A stretch of DNA of 64,000 bases from Epiperipatus broadwayi (Eukaryota; Onychophora; Udeonychophora; Euonychophora; Peripatidae): assembly GCA_028023455.1 (NCBI GenBank), contig JAQFVV010006306.1:2199001-2263000 (forward strand). Direction: 5' to 3'. The notes beneath the pieces were generated by a model. It ran no database searches. It was given only the letters and a program-made list of their open reading frames with translations, and had not been told where the DNA came from. Below are positions 35,883 to 47,885 of this stretch, in pieces. Position 1 is the stretch's first letter. Each line of letters starts with the position of its first letter. Position numbers and translations under genes: made by a program.

Positions 35883-36245
35883 ATGAAAATTAGATGTAAA
35901 TGTAAAGGATTTGATCCCAGACTTTCAAGCAACTTTCAGCTGTCAACACCATCTCATACAACCAATACACATCACCACACACGTGAAAATGATCTTCAAC
36001 ATACATATTTCGTGCTGAACCAGCACTTATCAGTTGGTTCAGATCATCATATCCCACACACATATATAATCAAAGCTCGGTTTTATATTATGATAGCAAA
36101 TCCTCAAATTTTAATGGAAAGGCTTCAATCTATTCCACCCTCCAATTCTTCAGCCATCCATACCATTGAAAATCTGATAATGGAATGCCCAAATCCTTTG
36201 TTGATGCCAATATTATTATGATGATCATGCTGATCCTAAGTAACT
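35883..36245 (-). mobile_element. Family B ribozyme element, copy 5 (minus arm)
   Basis: Minus-oriented copy facing the plus copies that follow, giving the head-to-head arrangement. The 112-codon plus frame across it is not a gene. The hammerhead at 35991-36045 keeps perfect stem II GTGCT/AGCAC followed by CGAAA, but has CTGATAA and a G at the cleavage position. Its outer stem I pair is GATC/GATC, whereas other copies have AATC/GATT, a compensatory change. Confidence 0.75.
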
Positions 36246-36249
36246 CTGA

Positions 36250-36870
36250 CCCCTCAAGTATAGGACTTTATCTATTTATCATTTTCACATGTGTGCAGTC
36301 TTGTGCATTGGTTGTATGAGATATTGTTGATAGTTGAAAGTTGCTTGAAAGTCTGAGTTCAAACCCTCTACATTTATATCTAATCTGTAAGTATATTAGA
36401 ATTGTACTTGTATTGTAATATGACTAATTCAGCCTATATCATGCCCATTTCTCTTCTGGGTATTTAAATGGATAAATCCTATACACGAGGGGTCAGAGTG
36501 ACTTAGAGTCACCATGATCATCATAATAATATTAGCATCAACAAAGAATTTGGGCATTCCAGTATCAGATTTTCAATGGTATTGATGACTGAAGAGTTGG
36601 AGAGTGGAATAGATTGAAGCCTGTGCATTAAAGTTTGAGGATTTTCTATTTTAATATAAAACCAAGCATTGATTATATATATATGTGTGGGAGATAATGA
36701 TCTAGATTAACTGATAAATGCTGGTTCAGCACAAAGTACATATATTGGAGATCATTTATCATTTTCACATGTGTGTGATCATGTGTATTGGTTGTATGAG
36801 ATAGTGTCGATAGCTAAAAGTTGATTGAAAGTCTGAGTTCAAACCTTCTACATTTATAAACATAAATAAT
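36250..36870 (+). mobile_element. Family B elements, partial copy and full copy 6
   Basis: 36250-36395 is a 3' fragment (from the TTTATCATTTTCACATGTG block to GAGTTCAAACCC). 36475-36870 is a full copy starting with GAGGGGTCAGAGTGACTT. The hammerhead-like motif of the full copy at 36699-36753 is mutated (CTGATAA and AAAG) but keeps the GATC/GATC outer stem. Confidence 0.7.
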
Positions 36871-37148
36871 AATCATAAATTAATGCTAATACTTACATCT
36901 ACTAATCAAGGCAATTTTAATTATAGTTGTGCTCTTACTAACATTTACTGTTTTTAAATCTGTTATTTATTTGTTGACAATGTTTCATAATATCTATTGA
37001 GACTTTTCTAACAATTGATCCATTCATTTCTCCAATGTTCAATAGTGCCATTATATAATCATGAAGGATTTTATATTTGAGAATTTCAACCAATGAATAA
37101 AAAAAAATGAATTGACTGTATACTTTCCAAAATCAAATTGTGGTTTAA

Positions 37149-37429
37149 GCCACTAAACATCACATGATCACCATTTCTTATCCTTGCTCATAACTGTTAT
37201 TAAAACAGGCAAAACTCTCCATACAGTAGTGCCATTCCTAAGATCTAGGTACCATGCTCTCAGATCCAAGGCTCCTCACTGAGGAAAGCCACAAGCTAGA
37301 AACTAGCCTGGGGATATTGGATGAGTAGGCTCTAGATAGGGATTTTATGCACAAGACTTCTGGCATCCATTGATTATTCTGACTTGCACTGAGTGACACT
37401 ACTGTATGGAGAATTTTACCTGTTTTAAT
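37149..37429 (+). mobile_element. Family A ribozyme element A5
   Basis: 14 bp duplication with one mismatch: AAATTGTGGTTTAA at 37135-37148 and AAATTGTCGTTTAA at 37430-37443. Short left terminal arm, then hammerhead at 37273-37314 with CTGAGGA, stem II AGC-CACAA-GCT and GAAA, but GCC in place of GTC. Confidence 0.8.
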
Positions 37430-37444
37430 AAATTGTCGTTTAAT

Positions 37445-38435
37445 CAGAATCAACAGATTTTTAAAGTGCATAAAAATATGCACCCTCAAAATCCAGGGCT
37501 TGGCACAAGAAATAACCGTTATTATCTGTCATGATGTTGGCAGCAACAGATAATTTTGAATGTTCCTATAAAGTTAAAAATTCTCTTCATGTATTTTTAT
37601 CATTTTATAACTGATTTTTTCCCTTTCTAATTTATGATTACATTATTCAGTCTTTTTAACTTTATCTAATCAATTTGATTCTGTAATCTATTACAATAGG
37701 TATTTTTACCTGTGAGTATAAATCAGCAGCCTTTATCTCTTTTACACTATGATGCTGAGGTGTTTTGAGATTATTACTAATTTCAAATTATCTTCCTAAT
37801 AAATTTTTTGGAATTGATTTTATAGTATTAGTCCCATTTTTAAAAATATGTCGTTTTTTATACCCATTATTGTATGTATTGCCTCAATATTAGGTATTAC
37901 CTCTAATTATGGATTTATCTAACCTCCACTAAAATATTTAAGTCTATGTTCTAATAACTTCATCCTGCAATTATAATTAATTATTTTATATTTCATTAAC
38001 CTTCTTGGTTTATATTATATATATACATAATAATTATAACAGCACTGCAGGAAAAAATGTGTTCAATAAAAACTCAGCAACTAACTAATAAAAACAGAAA
38101 CTGCCATTTGCGTATGTGTGAGTATATATATGTGTCATTTAAGAAATAAAAGTATAAACTACCTAAGAGTTGAAACAAAAATTAATTCATACACATTATT
38201 AAAGATTATTAAGTATTGTTTTATAATATGGGAGAAACAAGGGAATAATAATTATTTTGTAAAGGAGAAAGAAAATGTTTTTGATAAGCAAAAGAATTTG
38301 AATTATGTAGTATTTTTTAAATCTAAATTTGAACTTTATTTAATCTGCCTTTCAAATGGAAGTTTTTATTACACAATTTATCCATTTCATAATAAAAATG
38401 GAAGGCAAAGCTAAATATAAAATAAAATTTTGGAA
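37445..38435. other. AT-rich region, no gene recognised
   Basis: The 98-codon frame at 38118-38414 is unrecognised; composition alone could explain it. Confidence 0.35.
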
Positions 38436-38439
38436 TTAA

Positions 38440-39300
38440 TAATATTTTAGAAGTTATAATATCTCCAAAACTTTTTACAGTAGTGCTGCAAGAAGTATTT
38501 TGTGGATTAAAATGGGAAGCTAAAGGAGTGAAAATAAATGGAGATTATAAGTCATTTAGATTTTGTAGATGATGTAGTTGTTTTTGCAAATAATGCTTTA
38601 GAGCTGCAGGAAATGTTGCAAGAGTTATCAGATGAAAGTAGGACTAAAGATAAATGTTAAAAAAACTAAAGTAATGTTTAATGGATTTTCTCAAAATATG
38701 AAAACAAAGATTGATTATGATGAATTAGAAGAAGTTAACAGTTAAAAATACTTTGGTCAGATTATTAATACAGATGGAAATATAATGGATGAAATTAATC
38801 ACAGAATTAAACTTGGTTGGAGTGCTTTTGGTAGAAATAATTTGATACTAAAAGGAAATATGCATATATGTTTGAAAAGGAAGGTTTTTAATATTAGATC
38901 TGAGACTTGGACATTTAATAGAAGAGCAATACAGAGACTTCAGACAACCCAAAGAAGTATGGAGAGATTCATGTTGGGAGTAACAAGAAGAGATCAAAAA
39001 CACAATATGTGGATAAGAGAACAAACAGGTGTCACTGACCTCATTGAAAAAAATTAAGAGACTGAAGTGGAGTTGGGCTGAACATATTGCTAGAAGAGAT
39101 GATAATAGATGGGCAATTAGAACATTAAGAGATTGTAAAAGACCCAGAAAGAGACCACATTTGAGATGGATGGATGAAATAAGGGGGTGTGCAGGGTTGA
39201 TGTGGAGAAGAGATGCTAAAGATTGGAGAAGATGGATTGAACTTGGAGAGACCTTTTTGCATTGGAGTGATAATGGTTGATGATGAATTAAAAATGTAAA
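38440..39300 (+). pseudogene. RTE-like LINE fragment (reverse transcriptase palm to C-terminus)
   Basis: Best preserved of four LINE fragments. Starting with ISPKLFT-like residues, it shows LDFVDDVVVFANNALEL (palm, altered FADD), MLKKLK/VMFNGFSQ, KIDYDELEEV, NIMDEINHRIKLGWSAFGRN, SETWTFNRRAIQRLQTTQRS, MLGVTRRDQKHNMWIREQTG, then in the next frame KWSWAEHIARRDDNRW, RPRKRPHLRWMDEI and RRWIELGETFLHWS before a stop near 39280. At least four frameshifts or stops. 5' truncation is typical of LINEs. It lacks the endonuclease. Confidence 0.85.
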
Positions 39301-39589
39301 AGTTGGCAGTGAATTTTTTATTTTCCTATAATATGAAATGTAAATAAAAGAGAAAATAAAAATGTTTTCTTTCATGTATAAAAATCAGGATATAATATAC
39401 TAAAATTTGTCATTCTCAATATATTTTGAAGAGAGTAAAGTTATGTTTTTCAAAAAATAAGTTGTTACAATGACACAAAGATCATACTTCTCCTAGACAT
39501 GTTATTTACACTACTTCAATTAGTATAAATAGGTCAGAAACAAGCAACTAGGCATTCTTCTTTTTATTATTATTATTATCATTCTAATT

Positions 39590-40130
39590 CCAGAAGTGTA
39601 GTAGTATGATTCCATATTGCTTTGCATGCCAGAAGAGTCTACTTTGGAAGCAGTGTTCCAGTGATCCATGATGAATAAAGAAGCAACCACTGGTTAGAAG
39701 TGTTTTCAAACATGATTTGGATAGCCGTGTTTTGCGAACGGTTTTTAAAGTATTTTTAAATACTCCAGTTATAACAGTCTGTATGATGATTTTATTTAGA
39801 AGAAATCTGTCTACTATATGTGGATAAATAACAAAAAACCACATTAGTCAAAATGTCTGGAAAATGCAGTCAGATCCAGAAATTAGGTTTGAAAAAACCA
39901 GCTTGTGCAATGCCCCATAATGCTGTGAAAGAAGTAAGGGATAATACCATATAAAGACCTACAGATATTGCTGTTGCATTTACTCTCTCTAACATCATAG
40001 TGCTCAAGGAGAAAAATCATAAAAAAAACTAAGGAAGACAAATGTAAAACGTTAAAAGAACGATACCTGAAAAAAACATGGTTAGTGACTGATACAATAT
40101 ATCTAACCTGATAAGATCTTATCATTAGAA
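39590..40130 (+). other. Weakly coding-like segment, unrecognised
   Basis: Plus-strand frames here have a less AT-biased, coding-like feel. One short run reads MSGKCSQIQKLGLKKPACAM, another PHNAVKEVRDNTI. There are stops between runs. I do not recognise a family; it may be an old transposon. Confidence 0.2.
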
Positions 40131-40975
40131 GTACTATAAGACCTTAAAGTTGAATCATAACTTAAAATATCTTTTATTACTATAATATTTTTGTGTATAT
40201 GTTATTGCGACTATATACGCATATTTAAATTCATATAAATTAACAATTACAGCATATATATATATACACCCACTCCCCCCTTCCAACTTATGCTACATCC
40301 ATGACTTTTTTATTAAGGAAAAAATGCAGGTGACTGATCACCTGCTATATGATGTAGAGAAATCTTGAGATTATACCACAGTCAATAACCCTAGTCTTCT
40401 TCATTGATTCATAAGTCTTTGAATTGCCACGTCCTTTAATTCACAGATCTTTAGAACTTCATCCATGTTGCCATATCTCTGTATAAACCACATCTATGGA
40501 ATTCATACTTTAAAACGTTTCTGAATTTCCATCACTTTCCTATGACTTTTAATAGTCGAAAACCAGCTAAGCACATATTATTTAAAAACAAATTTTATGA
40601 AAGCTTTTTCTATATGGTCTTCGTATATCTATTATTACATTTTAGTCCGAGTTAAAGCTTATAATTTTATAGTTACATAATTCATTATTAATAAATTGTT
40701 AAATTTCTTTTTTTTGTTAATCCTTTTAATTTGTGTTTGTAACTCGATCCAAATATGTGCTTTTTACACCCATATGCTCATAAATATTTACAGCCCGAGA
40801 AATCATGTAACCCACTGAATGGCATACTGGGATGGTAGTAATAATCGATGATGATTATTCATTAAAAAAAAAAAATTCCAAAGTAAACGTTTTTTTTGGG
40901 AGATTTGGCACCTTTGAGTTTCTTTTTTATTGAAACTGAAAACAAATAAAATACTTTTGGGAGTATTTGTATTTT

Positions 40976-41078
40976 TTTTTGTGTGTCATAGCATCGGCCG
41001 GGATGCGAACCTGCAACACAGGCAACTGCCTGCAAGTGCAAGGCAGTCGCGCTGACCTCTCGACTACCAATGTAAGAC
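40976..41078 (-). repeat. Short tRNA-derived retroposon, copy 1
   Basis: Minus strand: TGGTAGTCGAGAGGTCAGC (A box and D arm), a GACTGCCTTGC anticodon-arm region, B box GGTTCGCATCCC, then GGCCGATGCTATGACAC and an A-rich tail (T run on the plus strand). Flanked by a perfect 14 bp duplication AGTATTTGTATTTT at 40962-40975 and 41079-41092. It is essentially a tRNA-like body with almost no extra SINE sequence. Confidence 0.8.
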
Positions 41079-41099
41079 AGTATTTGTATTTTGAAATTA

Positions 41100-41905
41100 T
41101 AAATCATGATCATCACATTAATTAATATTTGCATAAAACTCTTAATAAAACGTAGTTTTACAGATTATTAGTAGCTATGATTATGAGAGCAAAGTCTCTC
41201 GAAAGTGCATAGCTAAATTTAAATTGCACTTTTAATTCTAAGATCGGATTAGCTTTATTGTCTGTGCGTTATGCACATATATGTACTGTATATTAATTAT
41301 TATTATTATTATATTTGAATTAAAATTTTTATTTGAATTTTATTAACCATTCAACACTTATTATTGGAATCAAAGTTTATGGCACACATCTTGAAAGTCT
41401 CATTATGTATGTGTGTATATCTTTGATTGTATTATGCTATCCAGGTTCAAACCCATTTTCCTTCACCTTATTTCAAACCCTTACACTGTGGGAGGTTTTG
41501 CCATAACAATATTTATATATACTTAAAAAAAAAAAAGTAGGGTCTTGAATATTTTCTTATTTTCATAAAATGTTTTTATGTATATATTTTTAAAATATAT
41601 TAAAAAATAATACCTATTTATGTATTTCATATGCTATAGAGTACATAAAATTAAGTAATATTTATTAAATATGCTATAGAGTACATAAAATTAAGTAATA
41701 TTTATTAAATTTTCTTAAATACAGATTAAGCAATAAATTCTAGAACAAATTAATGAACAACACAATTTTTTTTTTTGATGGATTTAATTAATTTAAATGT
41801 TTGCATCAATAGTTAAATTACTTATAAAACAAAGGATAAAAATATTTATATTTTTATGTAATAACCATTAAAAACCAGTAATACTTGAATATCAAAATAA
41901 TAAAC
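41100..41905. other. AT-rich stretch with a short local tandem duplication
   Basis: ATATGCTATAGAGTACATAAAATTAAGTAATATTTATTAAA-type sequence occurs twice back to back near 41628-41709. Otherwise nothing. Confidence 0.5.
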
Positions 41906-41909
41906 AATT

Positions 41910-42530
41910 TCAAACTGTTGTCAAGGCAACTTCCTTTTTCTTTATCAATGGTCTAATATACTTATATAGACACTAAAAATTTCAATTTGACTACAGAGAT
42001 TGAAATTATTGATACAAAGAAGTTTACATAAACTTCTTTAAACAGGTAAATATAACCTATTCTGGATGCAGACTAATAAATAGTCAATTATAACTGCGAT
42101 TACAAATTTCAAATTGCACTCAAAGTGTTATTTAAATACTAAGTATAATAATGCCCAAAGCGAAATGGGTTTGTAAGTAATCATTAAAATCCAGCCAATG
42201 TTTAGCCACTTCCACAATCAATAAAATCAACAATTTCAAACTGTTGTCAAGGCAATCTTTTTAACAATAAAGGTGGAATCCTACCTTTATTAATGGTCTG
42301 ATATATTTGTATAGACACTAAAGTTTTCAATTTGACTACAGAGATTGAAATTATTGATACAAAGTAGTTTACAAAACCTCTTTAAACAGGCAAATATGAC
42401 CTGTTCTGAATGCAAACTAATAAATAGTCAATTATAGCATTACAAACTGCAATTATAAATTTCAAATTGCACCCAAAGTATTACTAAAAATAATAAGTGT
42501 AATAATGCTCAAGGCTAAATAAGACACATT
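41910..42530 (+). repeat. Family D tandem repeat, two ~310 bp units
   Basis: Two direct copies with landmarks CAATTTCAAACTGTTGTCAAGGCAA, TTCAATTTGACTACAGAG, GAAATTATTGATACAAAG, ACAGG(T/C)AAATAT and AATAAATAGTCAATTATA. The same family appears inverted at 62785-63290 and as a fragment near 61935-62060, where it forms the ends of a fold-back element. I looked for a ribozyme core in it and found none. Confidence 0.7.
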
Positions 42531-42539
42531 ATCATTGGA

Positions 42540-43125
42540 TATAAAATCTTAATTCAGCACAAATGTTCCAATAAGCTTTGTGTTTACATTACTACATGCA
42601 AACTTTTGTTTAAATTGTCATTCTGATTTTGAATCAGTAAGCAACATTTAACATGTATAGTACAGATTTTGGAAAATTAATTACAGATCTACTATTAATT
42701 TTAACATATTTCTGCACAACCTAATTATTTTTAGCTCGTCATGTACTATATTGTAAACCGATTATATTTAATCTGAAAATTATTTATAATTGATCATGCT
42801 AGCTTAAAGATAAACTTTATATACAGAAACCTTTTTCTAGCTTCTGGTAACTTAATGTATATTTAGCACTACTGAGGCCATAATAGTCAAAAATATTTGT
42901 GAATGTTAATTGAACAATATGAGACAACATTCATGTAAAGTTGTAAAAATCGTAAACAATAATTAAGAGTTTATTGTTATCATCATAATTCAATTTTCAC
43001 ATTATATTATAATTAAGAAACTGCTTGTATGATCAGAAAATAAAAACAGACTGTAGAAGATTATAAAACAGAAAGCAAAACTATCAAGTCCATTAAAAAC
43101 ACCCTATTATTGATAACAGTAGATT
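42540..43125. other. AT-rich stretch, no gene seen
   Basis: No supported feature. Confidence 0.4.
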
Positions 43126-43129
43126 ACAC

Positions 43130-43275
43130 ATGATATTATTCTCTTCTCTTCTTCAGGTGTTGCTGGCCTGACCAGTTATAATATTAGTATAGGGGTCAAA
43201 TTTGCACCTTTAGATTCTTGAGTATCGAATTTTAAGGCAACTCTCTAACCAACTAAGCTATTCTGCCTTTGATAA
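43130..43275 (-). repeat. Family C fragment (single arm) C3
   Basis: Minus orientation: tRNA-like head ending near AGCTATTCTGCC on the plus strand, the block GGTCAGGCCAGCAACACC, then CTGAAGAAGAG. The second arm and the GAAA side of the motif are missing. Confidence 0.65.
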
Positions 43276-43279
43276 ACTA

Positions 43280-44285
43280 TTACTTAATTTTACAAGAATG
43301 TATCTTTAATTATATGTTATAGAATAAATGGTAGTTAACTTATAAATTTAATTACAAACATCCACTGTAATGAGATGACCTAGTTTGGTCAGTAACTTCA
43401 TTTTAAATATTGTATATTATGTTTACTATATTTTTACCTATAGTTGTAGAATATATTGATAGTAAAAAGTATTTTATAAAATCCTAATAAAAAAAATCCA
43501 TTATGAAGTATGTTTAATTTAACATAACCTGATCTTGAGAGATTGTAGATTTTATATTTATCTTATGTCATCCAACAATCACTTCACCTCCCTAGTAATG
43601 CTTTAAATTATTTTAAATCTATCTAGAATAACCCAGATAGAAGTTGACTAAATGTTAAAAAATGCAACAAATTTAAAAAAAAAGTTTTACTCCTGATTTC
43701 TTAAATACACACATACAAATACAGCCATGATATAAATATAAACATATAAACACATATGCTTTTGAAATAAAATGTATGAAGTATTTAGAATTATAAAATC
43801 TAAATTGTATTTTATAAATATTTCAATGAACAAGCATTAAATTATCCCTATTCATAATTTTTAATAAAGTTCCACTACCATGTACCATATGTATCTTCGG
43901 AACTTAAGAATTAATGGATTGTTAGTTGACTGTACTTCATTTAAGTTAAGTATTTATAAACTTAATATTTTAAGCAATAAAATTAAACATAATATATTAA
44001 TGTTTAATACCTGACAATTGGGTTCGTATTCCTTTATTTCAGTTCCAGAGATAACTTTCAAGTCTTTTACATTATTTTTCAAACCACGCTGATATAAATC
44101 ATCCAATCTTGAAACTTCTTCAGGTTCTACAGCGACTATTAACTGAAAAAGTTATTACCTATTCAATACATGCATATAACTAATTAAAATATCTTTTATA
44201 AAGTTTGAAAAGTATCTACAAAATATTAAAAAAATATAACTGATTTTTTTGTTACTACTTGGTTAATGATATATTATAAATTCTT
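43280..44285. other. AT-rich region without recognisable genes
   Basis: No supported feature. Confidence 0.35.
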
Positions 44286-44289
44286 AATA

Positions 44290-44675
<386 letters not shown>

Positions 44676-44917
44676 GTAATGCAAGCTATATGGGTCATAT
44701 GATCATAAAATCATGTGATATATGACTTATTTTCATTAAAATTATTAATATATATATATATATATTAAAGCAATATCTAATGCTATCACTTATTATAAAA
44801 ATATATAACAACCTAATATATATATGATTACCTAGAAAATGCTATCAGGAGTTATAGAGCCTAAATTACTGGCAACTGGATACATGGTTTATTTTCTTAT
44901 TGTTTATTTGTAAACTT

Positions 44918-45209
44918 GCAAGCATCACATGATCACTTCTCCAATACTAGCACATAATTGTTTATAAACAAAGCAAAGCAAAACTCCATATAGTAATGTC
45001 ACCTGTGCTAAACAGAGTAATCCTAAGATCTAAATGCAGTGCTCTCAGATCCAAAGCTCCTCATTGATGAAGGCCACAAGCCAGAAACTAGTCTGGGGAT
45101 ATTGGATGAGTAGGCATTAGATAGGGATTTTATGCACAAGCCTTCTGGCATCCATTGATTACTCTGTTTAGCACAGGTGGCACTACTATATGGAGTTTTG
45201 CTTTGGTTT
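44918..45209 (+). mobile_element. Family A ribozyme element A6
   Basis: 16 bp duplication with one mismatch: GTTTATTTGTAAACTT at 44902-44917 and GTTTACTTGTAAACTT at 45210-45225. Hammerhead at 45058-45099 is complete except the first core base (TTGATGA). Stem II GGC/GCC, GAAA, GTC and the TCCTCA/TGGGGA stem are intact. Outer arms have CACCTGTGCTAAACAGAG instead of the usual GTGCAAGCCAGAG, a subtype shared with A13. Confidence 0.8.
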
Positions 45210-45224
45210 GTTTACTTGTAAACT

Positions 45225-45635
45225 TAAATGAACTGTTAGAAAATAACACTATAGGATTTTCTGGTTAATAGTATTATGGTGATATTTGTTTATATGTGTG
45301 CACGTATAAATATGAACATGTATATAATTAAAAATAATTTATTCTGTATGGTTAAAAATAAAATACTACGACAATCAACAATTATCATTTCAATATCTTT
45401 GATTGAAGTCTTTCAGAAAAAGTTTAAAGATTTCATTGGAAAATGTCAAATAAATATATTAAAGGCTCAATATGAGATATTTCTATTTTATCATGCATAT
45501 TATCTCTAACTTTTGTTCTTCGTTTTTTTGCAGACTGAGAATGACTATACACGCTTAATAAGAAGCAGTTAATATGCAAATGATAAATATTACTTACTAA
45601 AAAAAATCTATTTATATTATTTTTATTCCATTAAA
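45225..45635. other. AT-rich stretch, no gene seen
   Basis: The 77-codon frame at 45276-45509 has no recognisable similarity. Confidence 0.35.

Positions 45636-45636
<1 letters not shown>

Positions 45637-45734
<98 letters not shown>
45637..45734. repeat. (AAT)n microsatellite, about 32 units
   Basis: Uninterrupted AAT array directly abutting a family A element. Confidence 0.95.
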
Positions 45735-46173
45735 TAAACCACTAAGCTTTAGATGATTACCATTTCTTATGCTTGCTCATAACTGTTATTAAACAGATTA
45801 ATCTCTCCTTACACTAGTGCCACTAAGTGGATGCCAAAAGGCTTGTGCACAAAATCCCTATCTAGTGCCTACTTATCCAATATCCCCATATAAGTTTCTA
45901 GCTTGTGGCTTTCATCAGTAAAGAGCTTTGGATCTGAGAGCACTGCACCTAGATCTTAGTATCTAATGCAACCCTCCAGCAGCTTACCTTTTATCTCTAC
46001 TTAACTACGAAACTAGGAGTCTAAAATTGAAAACATAATATTTTTAATCCAAGTTCATTAACTTATATTGATTACTCTGGCTTGCACTGAGTGGCAGTAG
46101 TGTATGGAGAGTTTTGCCTGTTTTAATAACAATTATGAGAAAGCATAAAAAATGGTGATCATGTGATGTTTAG
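45735..46173 (-). mobile_element. Family A ribozyme element A7
   Basis: Inverted dimer starting CCACTAAGCTTTAGATGATT and ending GGTGATCATGTGATGTTTAG. The left arm has a minus-strand hammerhead at 45883-45924. It abuts the next family A unit without a gap, so A7 and A8 may be one tandem composite of repeated units. Confidence 0.75.
45883..45924 (-). ncRNA. Hammerhead-like motif, family A, divergent cleavage site
   Basis: CTGATGA, stem II AGC-CACAA-GCT and GAAA are intact. The segment after GAAA is ACTTATA instead of ACTAGTC, leaving a UA dinucleotide and losing one stem III pair. Stem I is weak at its outer end. Confidence 0.45.
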
Positions 46174-46579
46174 TGATTTTATACCAATTCTGCTTAATGG
46201 TGCAGTGGTGACTATGGTTATTAATGAACCAAAGACACCAAAATGTATGGGTACTGAACTGAGTTCAGACCTATATGACTATATAAGCTAATGAGCTTGG
46301 ATTGAAAATATTATTGTGTTTTCAATTTTAGACTCATAGTTTTGTAGTTCAGTAGAGATAAAAGGTGGCTACTGGAGGGTTGCATTAGATCCTACGATCT
46401 AGGTACAGTGCTCTCATATCCAAGGCTCCTCACTGATGAAAGCCACAAGCTAGAAACTAGGCTGGAAATATTAAATGAGTAAAACTAGATAGGGATGTTA
46501 TGCACAAGCCTTCTGGTATCCATTGATTATTCTGGCTTGCACTGAATGACACTACTGTATGGAGTGTTTTGCCTGTTTT

Positions 46580-46580
<1 letters not shown>
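46174..46580 (+). mobile_element. Family A ribozyme element A8 (long unit)
   Basis: Plus-oriented long unit with the 5' blocks seen in A1: TGGTTATTAATGAACCAAAG, then GTACTGAACTGAGTTCAGAC, then GATAAAAGGTGGCTACTGG. Hammerhead-like motif at 46427-46468 has CTGATGA, AGC/GCT stem II and GAAA, but GGC in place of GTC. Ends in GTTTTGCCTGTTTTTTAAT running into the next AAT array. Confidence 0.75.
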
Positions 46581-46624
<44 letters not shown>

Positions 46625-46682
46625 TAATGATGATGATGATGATACTACTACCACCACTACTACTACCACTGCTACTACTATT
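46578..46682. repeat. Compound trinucleotide array (AAT)n(ATG)n(ACT/ACC)n
   Basis: About 14 AAT units, then GATGATGATGAT and a run of ACT/ACC triplets. Confidence 0.9.
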
Positions 46683-46689
46683 ACAGTAT

Positions 46690-47185
46690 TTAAATTAATT
46701 CAGTTTTTATATATCATAATTAAAATAAAATTTTCAATAGTTTCAGTAAAAGTTAAAAAGTAAAAAAAATTTAAAAAAAATTACAATCTAAGTTTTTTTG
46801 TGCTGGATAAATACTTGCCTTAGAAATAAATAATGTAGTTTTATACTGAAATTAAAAGTTTAAAAGAATGTATAAATTATTAATACTATTTTAAATATTT
46901 TTTACAGAAAATTAAATGTAAACAATAGAAATAAATGGATAAATATGTGTCTAATTAGAGAAATTTTCAAGAAAATGATGTTAACAGGTAATCACCAATC
47001 AAAATCATCAGACACCAAGCCAACTGGCTACATGTTAAAAACTTTTATTTGAATTTTTACTGGAAAACAATAGATGAACTGTTTTTACCTATATATATAA
47101 GCTGTTTTACATACAGTAAAGAATTTAACCATTTAGTTCTACTGTTTTTATATCAATATAATTTTTAAAAATACAATTTAAGATG
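46690..47185. other. AT-rich stretch, no gene seen
   Basis: No supported feature. Confidence 0.4.
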
Positions 47186-47307
47186 TGCTAAAATATTTAG
47201 AGGCAAAACTCTCCATACAGTAGTGCCACTCAGTGCAAGCCAGAGTAATCAATAGATGCAGAAAAGTTTGTGCACAAAATCCTGATCTAGTACCTACTCA
47301 GCCAATA

Positions 47308-47349
47308 TCCCTAGACTAGTTTCTAGCTTATGGTTTTCATCAGTGAAGA
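47308..47349 (-). ncRNA. Hammerhead ribozyme, family A, core intact
   Basis: CTGATGA, GAAA and ACTAGTC all intact. Stem I TCTTCA/TAGGGA has one mismatch; stem II is reduced to weak pairing (AAC-CATAA-GCT). Confidence 0.55.
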
Positions 47350-47843
47350 GCCTTGGATCTGAGAGAACTGCACCTAGACTTTAGGATCTAATACAACCCT
47401 CCAATAGCCACCTTTTACTTTTTTAGCTAACTATAAAGCTTTGAGTCCAAAATGAAAACACTTTGTTTTCAAGCTAAGCTCATTAGCTTGTATAATTGTA
47501 TAGATCTGAACTCAGTTCAGCATCCATACTTTTTTAAGTCTTTGGTTCTTTAATAACATCACCATAATCCTATTAGCAGGTTTGGTATTAAACCAAACAT
47601 CACATGATACCAATTCTTTACGATCACACAAACTGTTTACACAGAGGCTAAATTCTTCATACAATAGTGCCACTCAGTGTAAGCCAGAGTAATCAATGGA
47701 TGCAAGGTTTGTGCACAAAATTTCTATCTAGTGACTACTCATCCAACATCCCCAGACCAGTTTCTAGATTGTAGATTTCAGGTGGCTACTGGAGGGTTGT
47801 ATTAGATCCTAAGATCTAAGTGCAGTGCTCTCAGATCCAAGGC

Positions 47844-47885
47844 TCCTCACTGATGAAAGCATCAAGCTAGAAACTAGTCTGGGGA
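47844..47885 (+). ncRNA. Hammerhead ribozyme, family A, best copy
   Basis: TCCTCA, CTGATGA at 47850-47856, stem II AGC-ATCAA-GCT, GAAA at 47870-47873, ACTAGT stem III, GTC at 47877-47879, TGGGGA. All core bases and the six-pair stem I (one G-T) are present. Predicted cleavage is between 47879 and 47880. Confidence 0.72.

Noticed and set aside
35883-36221. 112-codon open frame on the plus strand
   Set aside because: Antisense translation of a family B element; similar frames appear wherever this arm lies in this orientation (59171-59485, and shorter at 486-707 and 12737-12931).
41910-42530. Family D tandem units as retrozyme monomers
   Set aside because: Unit size fits, but no hammerhead core is visible.
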